A DNA stretch of 64,000 nt from contig JAFLSY010000009.1 in the NCBI GenBank assembly GCA_022510745.1, positions 93,032-157,031 of the forward strand, written 5' to 3'. This DNA comes from Lachnospiraceae bacterium. GTDB taxonomy: Bacteria; Bacillota; Clostridia; Lachnospirales; Lachnospiraceae. Position numbers and translations under genes: made by a program. How positions within the stretch are numbered: position 1 is the first letter of the stretch; each line of letters opens with the position of its first letter. Of the stretch, positions 1 through 9,700 are shown one piece after another. Below the pieces are notes generated by a model. The model did no database searches, was not told the origin of the DNA, and saw only the letters and a list, made by a program, of their open reading frames with translations.

Positions 1-3000
1 ACACGGTCTATATTGATAAAAAGACGGTTTTAGAGGAAGGACATCTGGCGGAAAAACTGGTGGCAATGGGCTATGAGAAAAGCTATCAGGTGGAGGCACC
101 GGGACAGTTTTCCATACGGGGCGGTATCGTGGATATTTTTGATGTAACGGAGGAAAATCCTTACCGCATTGAACTGTGGGGCGATGAAGTAGAGTCCATA
201 CGCAGCTTTGACGTGCTGAGCCAACGCTCCATTGAACAGCTTTCTTCCCTGCGCATTTATCCGGCTTCGGAATTTGTACTTTCCGAGAAAGCGCTGCAGG
301 AGGGCTTTGCACGTTTGGAAAAGGAAGCCGCAGAAAGAGAAGCTTTTTTCAGAGAACGTTTTCAGACAGAGGAAGCCCACCGGATAGCTATGCAGATAAA
401 AGAATTAAAAGAGCAGGCGCTTGAATTTCAAAATTATTCCTCCTTAGAAGGCTATATCCGTTATTTTTATGAAGAAAAAGAGTTAAAGAATCTGTTAGAA
501 CTTCTGCCGTCAGGGCACTGTCTGTTTCTGGACGAGCCTGCCCGCATCAGAGAGCAGGCGGAAGCGGTGGAACTGGAATTCAGGGAAAGCATGACAAACA
601 GGGCGGAAAAAGGCTATATTCTTTCCGGGCAGATGGAATTGCTCTATAGCAGTGAGCAGGTGGCGGCCATGCTGCAGCGGACCGGTTTTGTCACCTTGGC
701 GGCTATGGAACTGAAAAATCCGCTGATCAAAGTACAGCGCCATTTTGACATACAGGTCAGGAGCATTTCTTCCTATAACAGCAGCTTTGAATCTCTGGTG
801 AAAGATTTAAAACGCTATAAAAAGAACGATTGCCGGGTACTGCTTTTATCCGGTTCCCGTACCAGAGCCGAGCGGTTGGCTGAGGATTTGCGGGAACAGG
901 AGATTTCGGCGGTCTATACCCAGAATCCGGAGCGGGAAGTGCAGCCCGGCGAGGTGCTGACCTGCTATGGGCATGTGGGAAAGGGCTTTGAATATCCGCT
1001 CCTTAAGTTTGTTGTGATTGCGGAAAGCGATATTTTCGGAGCGGGACGGAAGAAGAAAAAACGGAAACCCCGATACGAAGGGCAGAAGATAAAGGATTTT
1101 AACGAACTGCGGGTAGGGGATTATGTAGTGCATGAAAGCCACGGTCTGGGTATTTACCGCGGTATTGAAAAGGTAGAGGTGGAGAAAGTCGTCAAAGATT
1201 ATTTAAAGATCGAGTATCGGGACGGCGGCAACCTCTATATTCTGGCTACCGGTCTGGATGTCATTCAAAAGTATGCCTCTGCGGATGCCAAAACGCCCAA
1301 GTTAAATAAGCTGGGCAGTCAGGAGTGGAATAAGACCAAGGCCAAAGTGCGCACCGCCGTGGATGAAGTGGCAAAGGACTTAGTGGAGCTATACGCTATC
1401 AGGCAGCAGTCGGAGGGCTTTCAATACGGACCGGACACGGTGTGGCAGAGGGAATTTGAAGAAATGTTTCCCTTTGAGGAAACGGAGGATCAGTTAGCGG
1501 CCATTGCCGATACGAAGGCGGATATGGAGAGCAAAAAGATTATGGACCGCTTGGTCTGCGGCGATGTGGGCTACGGCAAAACGGAAATTGCCATACGGGC
1601 CGCTTTCAAAGCGGTGCAGGAGGGCAAGCAGGTGGTTTATCTGGTGCCTACTACCATTTTAGCCCAGCAGCATTTCGGTACTTTCACTCAGCGAATGAAG
1701 GATTTCCCTGTAAGGATTGAACTCTTGTCACGGTTTCGCAGCGCTGCACAGCAGAAGAAGACCATAGAAGATTTAAAAAAAGGCATGGTGGATATTGTGA
1801 TCGGTACCCATCGGGTGCTTTCTGCCGATGTGGTCTTTAAGGATTTAGGGCTTTTAGTCATTGACGAGGAGCAGCGCTTTGGTGTGGCGCATAAAGAGAA
1901 GATCAAAAAGATGAAGGAAAATGTGGATGTTCTGACATTGACGGCTACGCCCATTCCCCGTACCCTGCTCATGAGTCTGATCGGCATTCGGGACATGAGT
2001 GTGTTAGAGGAGGCGCCGGGCGACAGACAGCCCATTCAGACCTATGTCATGGAATATAATGAAGAGATGGTACGGGAGGCCATTGTGCGGGAGCTTGCCA
2101 GAGAGGGACAGGTCTATTACGTCTATAACCGGGTCAGCAATATTGCGGATGTAGCGGCCGCATTGCAGAAACTGGTGCCGGAGGCGGTGGTGGCCTTTGC
2201 CCATGGGCAGATGAAGGAGCAGGAACTGGAGCGCATTATGTACGATTTTATAAACGGAGAAATTGATGTTCTGGTTTCCACCACCATCATTGAAACGGGA
2301 CTGGATATTTCCAATGTGAATACCATGATCATTCACGATTCCGACAATATGGGACTCTCCCAGCTCTATCAGCTGCGCGGGCGCGTGGGACGCTCTAACA
2401 GAACAGCCTATGCCTTTTTAATGTATAAGCGGGATAAGATGTTAAAAGAGGTAGCGGAGAAACGTCTTGCCGCCATCAAAGAGTTTACGGAATTGGGGAG
2501 TGGTTTTAAGATCGCCATGCGGGATATGGAAATCAGGGGGGCAGGTAATCTGTTAGGAAAGCTGCAGCATGGACATATGGAAGCGGTGGGCTACGATCTA
2601 TACTGTAAAATGTTAAATGAGGCGGTAAAGAATCTGAAAGGAATCTCCACCATAGAAGATTTTACCACGGTAGTGGATATGGATGTGGATGCCTTTATTC
2701 CTGCGGAATATATTGTGAATGAAGTGCAGAAACTGGATATTTACAAGCGGATCGCGGGAATTGAGAACGAAAAAGAACGGGACGACATGAAGGATGAATT
2801 GCTGGACCGCTTCGGAGCCATTCCGAAATCCGTGGAGAATCTGCTGCGGATTGCTCTGATCAGGGTATCCGCCCATGCGCTGTACATGACGGAGATCAAG
2901 GGCAAGAACGAGAGAATCATCTTTACCTTCCGTCCGGATGCGGCATTGGAACCGGAAGGTGTACCGAGCCTGCTGAAAAAGTATCGGGACCGGCTTTTGT

Positions 3001-3134
3001 TTACCGCTTACGGAAATCCCTTCTTTACTTATAAGTATCGAAAAACAGGAATGGTAGAAAAGGATGCGGAGCTGCTTTTGGCGGATACGGAAGAACTGTT
3101 AAAAGAGATGGCGAAGCTGCTTTTAAAGGAATAG
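1..3134 (+). CDS. mfd: Transcription-repair coupling factor Mfd, 3' part (5' end outside window)
   Basis: Mfd removes RNA polymerase stalled at DNA lesions and recruits UvrA. The reading frame is open from base 3, so the gene starts before the window; about 1043 residues are visible against a usual 1150-1180. Visible parts in order: the UvrB-like N-terminal region; the RNA-polymerase interaction (CarD-like) domain with VGDYVVHESHGLGIYRG near visible residue 367; a Walker A motif GDVGYGKTE near 520; the DEEQ box IDEEQRFG near 620; TATPIPRT near 646; and the translocation motif RGRVGRS near 791, followed by the TRCF C-terminal domain. All helicase motifs are intact. The first candidate start inside the window, GTG at 60, is internal. 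No clear terminator follows; three short GCAATTAA repeats lie just downstream. Confidence 0.97.
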   Translation, partial: TVYIDKKTVLEEGHLAEKLVAMGYEKSYQVEAPGQFSIRGGIVDIFDVTEENPYRIELWGDEVESIRSFDVLSQRSIEQLSSLRIYPASEFVLSEKALQEGFARLEKEAAEREAFFRERFQTEEAHRIAMQIKELKEQALEFQNYSSLEGYIRYFYEEKELKNLLELLPSGHCLFLDEPARIREQAEAVELEFRESMTNRAEKGYILSGQMELLYSSEQVAAMLQRTGFVTLAAMELKNPLIKVQRHFDIQVRSISSYNSSFESLVKDLKRYKKNDCRVLLLSGSRTRAERLAEDLREQEISAVYTQNPEREVQPGEVLTCYGHVGKGFEYPLLKFVVIAESDIFGAGRKKKKRKPRYEGQKIKDFNELRVGDYVVHESHGLGIYRGIEKVEVEKVVKDYLKIEYRDGGNLYILATGLDVIQKYASADAKTPKLNKLGSQEWNKTKAKVRTAVDEVAKDLVELYAIRQQSEGFQYGPDTVWQREFEEMFPFEETEDQLAAIADTKADMESKKIMDRLVCGDVGYGKTEIAIRAAFKAVQEGKQVVYLVPTTILAQQHFGTFTQRMKDFPVRIELLSRFRSAAQQKKTIEDLKKGMVDIVIGTHRVLSADVVFKDLGLLVIDEEQRFGVAHKEKIKKMKENVDVLTLTATPIPRTLLMSLIGIRDMSVLEEAPGDRQPIQTYVMEYNEEMVREAIVRELAREGQVYYVYNRVSNIADVAAALQKLVPEAVVAFAHGQMKEQELERIMYDFINGEIDVLVSTTIIETGLDISNVNTMIIHDSDNMGLSQLYQLRGRVGRSNRTAYAFLMYKRDKMLKEVAEKRLAAIKEFTELGSGFKIAMRDMEIRGAGNLLGKLQHGHMEAVGYDLYCKMLNEAVKNLKGISTIEDFTTVVDMDVDAFIPAEYIVNEVQKLDIYKRIAGIENEKERDDMKDELLDRFGAIPKSVENLLRIALIRVSAHALYMTEIKGKNERIIFTFRPDAALEPEGVPSLLKKYRDRLLFTAYGNPFFTYKYRKTGMVEKDAELLLADTEELLKEMAKLLLKE

Positions 3135-3141
3135 TATAAGC

Positions 3142-3167
3142 GCAATTAAGCAATTAAAGGCAATTAA
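3142..3167. repeat. Three short GCAATTAA direct repeats after mfd
   Basis: The 8-mer GCAATTAA occurs at 3142, 3150 and 3160. They are too short and AT-rich to assign a role and could be chance or replication slippage. They sit in the gap between mfd and the small gene at 3260. Confidence 0.4.
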
Positions 3168-3259
3168 GGGATTTTCAAAGTACGGATTATTGGACAGTAA
3201 AAATGATATCTTCTTTTCAGAACAGCAAACAACATACTCTGAAAGGAAGGTGCAAAAGC

Positions 3260-3361
3260 ATGAAAGGTTATACGACAGCCAACGGTTATATGGGATATGT
3301 GGACGGTATCTATATCCTATTTGCCAGCGAAGAAGATTACAGGGATTACATTGCCGGTTAA
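3260..3361 (+). CDS. 33-residue small protein, tyrosine/glycine-rich (unknown function)
   Basis: A short ORF starts at ATG 3260 behind GAAAGGAAGG with 9-nt spacing and ends at TAA 3361. The product begins MKGYTTANGYMGYVDG and ends in an acidic SEEDYRDYIAG. It has no membrane segment or signal peptide. I believe similar tiny proteins with the MKGYTTANGYMGYV start occur in Lachnospiraceae genomes, but that is from memory and unverified. Support here is the good ribosome binding site, the position between two genes, and a strong terminator whose stem overlaps the stop codon. This makes a self-contained small transcription unit. Confidence 0.65.
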   Translation: MKGYTTANGYMGYVDGIYILFASEEDYRDYIAG

Positions 3362-3386
3362 GAGTCTCTTAACCGGTAATTTTATA
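3354..3386 (+). terminator. Perfect-stem intrinsic terminator overlapping the small gene's stop
   Basis: CCGGTTAAGAG (3354-3364) and CTCTTAACCGG (3366-3376) are perfect reverse complements separated by one base, followed by TAATTTTAT. The TAA stop of the 33-residue ORF is inside the left arm, so the ORF and terminator are interlocked. Confidence 0.7.
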
Positions 3387-3474
3387 CATTCCTGCTTTAC
3401 CCGTAAAGAGAGTTGCGGTATGATGGAAATAGATAATACTGAGTTTATTTCTATGTATTGAAGGAGGGAGAGTT

Positions 3475-4497
3475 ATGGGAAAAGACTTTGATCTGGTATC
3501 CTTGGGAGAACTGATGCTGCGTTTGTCCCCACCGGATAACGAAAGGATTACCAGGGGTGACACTCTTGGCAAACAGGTAGGCGGAGCGGAGATGAATGTC
3601 ATTGCGGGTTCCGCCATGTTAGGATTGCGATGCGGCATTATTTCCAAGCTGCCTGCTAACGATTTAGGCACCTATGTCAAGAACCGGGTACGCCAGTGCG
3701 GGGTCAGCGACGACTATCTGGTATACGATGAAGATAAGGATGCCAGACTGGGCGTGTATTATTATGAAAGCGGTGCCTATCCCAGGAAACCCCGCATCGT
3801 ATACGACAGGAAGAATACCTCCATGAACAAGATTGATATATCCGATTATTCGGAGGATATTTACAGTTCGGCACGGTGTTTCCACACCAGCGGGATCACT
3901 CTGGCCCTAAGTGCTCAGTGCAGAAAAACCGGCATAGAGATGATCAAGCGATTCAAAGAGCAGGGGGCTTTCATTTCTTTTGATGTCAATTTCAGAGGAA
4001 ATCTTTGGACCGGTGCGGAGGCAAAGGCCTGTATCGAGACCATCCTGCCCTATGTGGACATCTTTTTCTGTTCGGAGGAAACGGCGCGGCTTACCTTCTT
4101 AAAGGAGGGGGACGCAAAGAGCATTATGAAGAGCTTTGCAAAGGAGTATCCAATCTCCATTGTAGCCTCCACCCAGCGCGTGGTGCACAGTCCCAAGCGA
4201 CATAGTTTCGGTTCTATCATTTACAGCGCAAAAGAAGATAAATTCTATGAGGAAGCGCCCTATGCGGATATTGAGGTGGTGGACAGAATCGGCAGCGGCG
4301 ATGCCTATATTTCCGGCGTGCTCTACGGTCTGCTCTCCCACGAGGGAGATTATCTGAGAGCATTGGAGTACGGCAATGCAACCAGCGCATTAAAAAACAC
4401 CATTCCCGGAGATTTGCTTTCCACCGATTTGAAAGAAATAGACGGCATTATCAAGGAGCATAAGTCCACGGGACGGATTGCCGAAATGGATAGATAA
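3475..4497 (+). CDS. PfkB-family sugar kinase (2-keto-3-deoxygluconate kinase-like)
   Basis: This 340-residue ribokinase-family enzyme would phosphorylate a sugar or sugar acid with ATP in the cytoplasm. The N-terminal substrate region contains VSLGELMLRLSPP and the glycine-rich GKQVGGAEMNVIAG. DVNFRGNLW lies near residue 169, and the PfkB signature with the catalytic base, DRIGSGDAYISG, near residue 269. Length fits KdgK-type kinases, which are the closest pattern I recognise. The substrate cannot be fixed without neighbours: no KDPG aldolase or uronate gene is adjacent. The ATG is preceded by GAAGGAGGGAG, an excellent ribosome binding site. It probably forms its own unit after the terminator at 3354-3386. 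Confidence 0.88.
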   Translation: MGKDFDLVSLGELMLRLSPPDNERITRGDTLGKQVGGAEMNVIAGSAMLGLRCGIISKLPANDLGTYVKNRVRQCGVSDDYLVYDEDKDARLGVYYYESGAYPRKPRIVYDRKNTSMNKIDISDYSEDIYSSARCFHTSGITLALSAQCRKTGIEMIKRFKEQGAFISFDVNFRGNLWTGAEAKACIETILPYVDIFFCSEETARLTFLKEGDAKSIMKSFAKEYPISIVASTQRVVHSPKRHSFGSIIYSAKEDKFYEEAPYADIEVVDRIGSGDAYISGVLYGLLSHEGDYLRALEYGNATSALKNTIPGDLLSTDLKEIDGIIKEHKSTGRIAEMDR

Positions 4498-4511
4498 ATT
4501 GATTTTTTAAG

Positions 4512-4540
4512 GTATAAAATGCCACCATTTACAGATAATA
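4512..4540 (+). promoter_or_regulatory. Possible sigma-G/F-like promoter of spoVT
   Basis: GTATA (4512-4516), a 17-base spacer and GATAATA (4534-4540) lie 45 bases before the spoVT start. Sigma-G promoters have a -35 like GHATR and a -10 like CATWMTA; the match is good except for the first base of the -10. In B. subtilis spoVT is transcribed by sigma-G, which is why I report it. Confidence 0.35.
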
Positions 4541-4585
4541 GTATCACATTTCAATTTTTACTATACCGTAAATGGAGGGAAATTT

Positions 4586-5131
4586 ATGAAAGCAACAGGC
4601 ATTGTCAGAAGAATTGACGATCTCGGTCGTATTGTAATACCCAAGGAAATACGCAGAACCCTGCGTATACGGGAAAGCGATCCACTTGAAATTTTCACGG
4701 ACAGAGAAGGAGAAATTATTCTTAAAAAATATTCTCCCATCGGGGAAATGACTACTTTTGCCAGACAGTACGCAGAGAGTCTCTCTCAGGTATCCGGACA
4801 TGCGGCGCTGATAGCGGACAGGGATCAGTTTATCGCGGTAAGCGGCGGCTATAAGCATTTTCTGGGAAAGAGTATCAGCAAGCAGTTAGAGGAAAAGATC
4901 ACGGAACGGGAAACCGTGATCGCCATGAAGGAAGAAAAAGAGTTTATTCCTATTACAGAGGAAGGCACCGATGAATATCAACAGGAGGCTCTGACTCCCA
5001 TTATCTGTGCGGGAGATGTCATCGGGGCGGTCGTACTGTTGGAGAATGATACGAAGACAAGGTTGGGAGAAGTGGAGTATAAGCTCATTATGTCGGCAGC
5101 AGGTTTTCTGGGCAGACAGATGGAGCAGTAA
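4586..5131 (+). CDS. spoVT: Stage V sporulation regulator SpoVT
   Basis: SpoVT is a forespore DNA-binding regulator that tunes late sigma-G genes and spore germination properties. The 181-residue length matches the family. Residues 1-45 form the AbrB swapped-hairpin DNA-binding domain (MKATGIVRRIDDLGRIVIPK), with the conserved IRRTLRI and EIFTDREGEIILKKY. Residues from about 55 to the end are the GAF-like domain (HAALIADRDQFIAVSG, PIICAGDVIGAVVLLE). ATG 4586 follows ATGGAGGGAAATTT, a good ribosome binding site. The gene stands alone between a sigma-G-like promoter and a terminator. Confidence 0.95.
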   Translation: MKATGIVRRIDDLGRIVIPKEIRRTLRIRESDPLEIFTDREGEIILKKYSPIGEMTTFARQYAESLSQVSGHAALIADRDQFIAVSGGYKHFLGKSISKQLEEKITERETVIAMKEEKEFIPITEEGTDEYQQEALTPIICAGDVIGAVVLLENDTKTRLGEVEYKLIMSAAGFLGRQMEQ

Positions 5132-5161
5132 ACAGATATAAAAAGTAGTGTTTGTGGATGG

Positions 5162-5185
5162 CGGACTCTTTAGAGTCCGTTTTTC
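5162..5185 (+). terminator. Intrinsic terminator after spoVT
   Basis: CGGACTCT (5162-5169) pairs with AGAGTCCG (5172-5179) across a TT loop and is followed by a run of T. Confidence 0.85.
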
Positions 5186-5220
5186 CATTTATTAATGAGA
5201 ACTTTTGATACGCAGAAGGG

Positions 5221-5244
5221 CACAATAGATTTAGTGGTATTGTG
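5221..5244. promoter_or_regulatory. 7-bp inverted repeat upstream of the unknown/MFS pair
   Basis: CACAATA (5221-5227) and TATTGTG (5238-5244) are perfect complements 10 bases apart, about 117 bases before the next start. It could be an operator for the 5361-9792 pair. A nearby TAAAAT (in GATAAAATAC) has no convincing -35, so no promoter is claimed. Confidence 0.35.
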
Positions 5245-5360
5245 CGGGGGAATGTGATAAAATACAAAAGATAACGAAAATCAGACTGGGAAAATGAGCG
5301 TCAGTTACAGTATATGCCGTGGGAAAGGCTTATCATACAAAGGAAAGGGTACTGATTATT

Positions 5361-6734
5361 ATGAAAACAACAATAGAGGAGCTTCTACGGCAAAAGGAAA
5401 CAGTGAAGAAAGATACGGTATACGTGCTGGCAGCCGAAGAAATCAATTGCTCTCCGGTGACTGCCGGTGATTTTTTCCGAATAGAGGATGCTGGCAGGTG
5501 GCAGGGAGATTTCTGGATAGACGAGCTTTATGAGCAGAAGTTGAGGGAAAAAGAGAAGGATTCTGCCTACCAGGTGCTATTGGCACAATTAGAGAAAGTC
5601 AAGAGCCAGATTGTAGAAATAAAGGAGGAAGATCCAAAAGGTTATGGACATATGATCCAGATCCACGAGCTGCGATCTGTAAAGCATAGCATCGAGAAAG
5701 CCATGGAGAATCTGAGAAGCTTTTATCAAACAGAGGTGGAGTCGGAGCTGGAAAAAGAATATCAGATTTGTAACAGACGTGTGCTGACCTATAAGAATAC
5801 CGTAAGTATCGGCTGCTTTCAGGATGTGGAGAGACAGGTAGCTGCCTTTGGAAAGGTGAAGCTTGCATGGATTCGAAAACAGCCGTTGCTTCTGCGGAAT
5901 ATAAGCGCTATCAGGAAGGCGGTGGATGAGCAGGCTCCCATCGGTCTGGTAGGTGGACCCTGCCTGTTTGGGGTGTATGAGGTGGAAATTCTTGTAAATC
6001 ATTTTGACGGAAGTTGTTTCTGTTACGATTTCAGCAGCGGACATCATTATGAAAGGGTTGGAAACACTAACATTTCCTTCGCTGATCATGTGGAGAAGCA
6101 TTTACAGGAGATTGAAAGTATTCACTTTCGGAATTGGAAAAATGGAGTGACATCGCAGGAGTATGAAAGTCTGGAAGTACTGTTTGCCGTAGGGGAGGCT
6201 CTAGAGGCGAAGGTGGCGATTCCGATACCCGATATTTCTTATATAAAATATCTGTCAACGGTCATGGCGCCGCTTGACAGCGCGATCAGGGAACAGGCTG
6301 TAGAAGAGTTCCGGATACTGGCACATAAAATAGCAGATTTCTATTTAGAACGGATTGAGGAATTAAAGTGCAAATACCCTAATGTAGAAATAAGGGTACT
6401 CCATGATAGAAATAAAGAGGACTGTGAGGAATTCCATGCAAAACGGGAGGTTTTCTTTCGGAAATCAAGCTTAGTCCGCAGGCTGACTGCAAAGAGAGAG
6501 AAGACCGATGCCGTATTTGATTACATATCTATGCTTGCACTGCCTTTTTATTTCTGGGAGACGCCTTATGTGATACAAATAGATAATCTGGATGAGACAG
6601 ATTCCTATCGGAAATGCAGAAAAGTTCATAAAAATGCTTTTTCCCTGTCAGCGATCCTCTACTCCGAAAAAATCAGTGCCAATGGAAAAGATACAATATT
6701 TAATGCACCGTTAGTATATAAAGATTATATGTAG
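5361..6734 (+). CDS. Unrecognised 457-residue protein paired with the sensor-MFS fusion
   Basis: I do not recognise a family. I chose ATG 5361 because AAGGAAAGGG sits about 10 bases upstream; a longer frame from GTG 5319 has no ribosome binding site. There is no signal peptide or membrane segment, so the protein is probably cytoplasmic. Residues 50-140 are highly charged and probably helical or coiled-coil (KLREKEKDSAYQVLLAQLEK). A middle part is beta-rich (GLVGGPCLFGVYEVEILVNH). The C-terminal part has a long helix (FYLERIEELKCKYPN) and an aromatic segment (YISMLALPFYFWETPYVIQI). It ends 28 bases before the next gene, so the two are probably cotranscribed and functionally linked. One could imagine an adaptor or enzyme whose product the MFS domain exports, but nothing in the sequence proves this. 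Confidence 0.6.
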   Translation: MKTTIEELLRQKETVKKDTVYVLAAEEINCSPVTAGDFFRIEDAGRWQGDFWIDELYEQKLREKEKDSAYQVLLAQLEKVKSQIVEIKEEDPKGYGHMIQIHELRSVKHSIEKAMENLRSFYQTEVESELEKEYQICNRRVLTYKNTVSIGCFQDVERQVAAFGKVKLAWIRKQPLLLRNISAIRKAVDEQAPIGLVGGPCLFGVYEVEILVNHFDGSCFCYDFSSGHHYERVGNTNISFADHVEKHLQEIESIHFRNWKNGVTSQEYESLEVLFAVGEALEAKVAIPIPDISYIKYLSTVMAPLDSAIREQAVEEFRILAHKIADFYLERIEELKCKYPNVEIRVLHDRNKEDCEEFHAKREVFFRKSSLVRRLTAKREKTDAVFDYISMLALPFYFWETPYVIQIDNLDETDSYRKCRKVHKNAFSLSAILYSEKISANGKDTIFNAPLVYKDYM

Positions 6735-6762
6735 TTTCATAAAATGAGAGGATGATATATTT

Positions 6763-9700
6763 GTGAAAGTGTTAAGAAAACTAAAGCGCTATTTTATCCA
6801 AAAAAAGTTTCTTAAAATGGATATGTTAATGCTTATTCTTCTTTTGCTCGGAGTATGTGGGTATCTGGCCGGGAATACATGGTATAACCTCCTGCCCGAT
6901 CGGGAAGTTGTATTGAGCAATCCCTATCTGGTGCAGGCGGACCGAAACGGAAATACCTTTGTGATAGACAATGAACGTTCCCGTGTGGTTAAAATCAATG
7001 AGAGTATGCAGATAGAATACATGCTTAAGAGCAATCTGGAGGAAGCGGACTCCTTCTGGTATGCAGAGGATATCGCATTCGGTTCGGATGGCACCACCTA
7101 TCTTTTGGATTCGAGCTGGGATGACACGGGCGCCGCTGTGGGAAGGGAGTGTATTCTTGCCTATGACGTGGACGGGAAATATGCAGATACCCTGCTGGAT
7201 ATTACATATGAGGACGAATTTGTCGATAAACATAAGCTCTTTGCGCTGACATTTTGGGAAAACGCATTGTATTATGTGGAATCAGAACGGGAAGGGTTTG
7301 CGTTATTCTGCCTTTCTCTTCAGACCGGAGAAGTCGAGGAAATCGCTTTTTATGAATATGATAATGCATTTAATTTGATTCAGGATTATGCTATTGATAA
7401 AGAAGGTGCTACTGTATATGCCTTAGATAAAAGAGGCAGGATACTAAAGGGAAGTGAGGGGGACTTAAAGCTTTTGTACGATATCGCCCAGGATGCAGAT
7501 TATGCGGGACAGACTGCCTTTTATCGCATTGCTGTTGATGGAGAAGGAACCATCTATGCAACGGATATCAGACAAAACAAGATATATAGCTATACAGAAG
7601 GTAGTGACAGCCTTGCTGTCTATATGGATGAAGGTATCGTTATGAGCATTTCAGCGGCATGGCAGGAGGACGGAAGCTCCGTGTTGGGTATCCTGTTTAA
7701 CAACGGAATCCGGATGTGTCATGTGCCGACAGGAGAGCAGGCGGACAGTGAGATGCCCAATGCATGGAAAACCACTGCATGGGCGGAAATAAAAGGAGAT
7801 ACCTTTGTCAAATCAGCCGGCTATTTACTTCGGGAGACCGGCTTTCAACTGTCAGTGCTGGCGATAACTCTGGGAGCCTTATGGTTATTATTGAGGATTG
7901 TGATTTTTGTTGCAAGGGTGAAGCTGTCGGCTGTGCAGAAGAACGGTATGCTGGCTGCCGGGACAGCTGTAATCGTGACAATCATCATAGTTTTTCAGCT
8001 ATTGAGTCAGTTTGCTAAAATTTATCAGGAAGAGCTGATGAACAAGCTGTATATTATTGCGCATACCATCAGCGGAATGGTAGATGGAGACAGCCTTGGA
8101 CGAATTCGTACCTCTGAAGATTATATGGGTGAAGATTATCAGGAATTGATGCGTGTTTTGGATCGAGGATTGAACAGACAAGACCCCTTGGTTCAGGAAA
8201 TGTATTGTAATGTGCTGCGGTATGAGGATGGGCAAGGATTTGCCATCGCGTACCAGGATAATTCCATCGGTACCTATTTCCCTAGGGGAGAGGATGAAAG
8301 CCTTGATCTTGCACTTGCATTTGAGACAGGAGAAGAGTCCCGTAATGAAGTCAAAGATGCTACCGGTTCCTATATATATGTCTGGTCGCCTGTTCTGGAT
8401 AAGGACGGCGAAGTGGTGGGGGTCATAGAGGTCGGGATGACTACCTATATCATCAGCAGCAGTGTTGCGGAAATGAGACAATCAGTAATCATCACTCTAG
8501 TGCTGGTAGTGCTGATCATGTTGTTCTTGTTCGGAGAAGTCTTATCGTTCTTTAATCAGAGGGCAAAATACCGTGTGGAGCAGAAGCAATCGAAAGAAAA
8601 GACGTATAGAAGAGTTCCTTTGCATTTACTGCGCCTGAGTATTTTTATAACCTATACCGCATTTAATATAGCGAGTTCTTTCCTGCCCGTATATGCCGCA
8701 AGCTTTGTAACGGATGATTTAGGGCTCCCTCGGGAATTGGCAGCATCTCTTCCGATTACCTTGAACCTTATTTTTGTGGGTGTAACATCTCTGTTCTGTG
8801 CGCCGTTATTGAAGCGTTTTTCTTTCCGAAGTGTGGCTGCTGTCAGTGCGGGAATCAGTATGTTGGGTGACCTGACGCTGTTTTTGGGACATAGCTATCT
8901 GTTTATCGTGTTCGGATTGGTTTTAAACGGTATTGGTATGGGACTGATCACAAACTCTATCAATATGTTTATTGCAAGTATTTCAGAGGATGAGGTAAAG
9001 CAGGAGGGTTTTTCTCTATTCAATGCAGGAAGCCTTTCCGGTATCAACTGCGGTATGATACTTGGCGCATCTTTAGCCGGTGTTTTGGGACAGAGAACTG
9101 TATTTACCTGCTCGGCTGCGGCCTGGGGCTTGGCAGCAGTGTTGTTCTTGATTATGGGAATACATATGGGAACGCTTCAAAAGGAGGAACGAACCAAAGA
9201 AAAAGGAGTGGGGGCCTTCCTGACATCCAGAGGGGTTATCCCTTATATGCTCCTAATTCAGTTCCCTTATGTGGTAATCAATAGTTTTGTGTTTTATTAT
9301 GTACCGATCTATGGGGACGCCCATGGATTCAGTGAAACGGTCGTATGCTTGTTCCTGATGTTAAATTCCCTATGCAGTGTTTACCTGAGTGTTCCGGTAA
9401 CAAACCTTATGAAGAACCGGCTTGGAATGGGCAGTATATATCTGTCGAGCGCAATATCCCTTGCTGCATTGCTGCTGTTTGGTTTCAACAGTACTGTTCC
9501 AATGCTGATCGTGGTGTTGCTGCTTTTAGGATTTGCAGGAAGCTTTGCCATCGCTGTCCGCCGGTTGTATTTCACGAATCTGCGAGGTGTTCAGGAATAT
9601 GGAGAAGAATCAGCCATGGGTGTTTATAACCTAATGGAAAGTGTGGGAGAATCTGCAGGTCCCATTTTGTTCAGTTCGATCATGGGCGCTGCAAATCCTC

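Noticed and set aside
3190..3372. A 60-codon frame from 3190 overlapping the 33-residue gene
   Set aside because: It has no ribosome binding site, a different frame from the well-placed ATG 3260, and reads through the terminator stem.
5361..6734. Weak resemblance of the C-terminal segment YISMLALPFYFWETPYV to the end of cyclodipeptide synthases, which often neighbour transporters
   Set aside because: The catalytic Glu of the YxxxE motif would be Leu, the N-terminal GxSxxNS-type motif is not seen, and the protein is twice the usual length. I treat the likeness as chance unless a profile search says otherwise.
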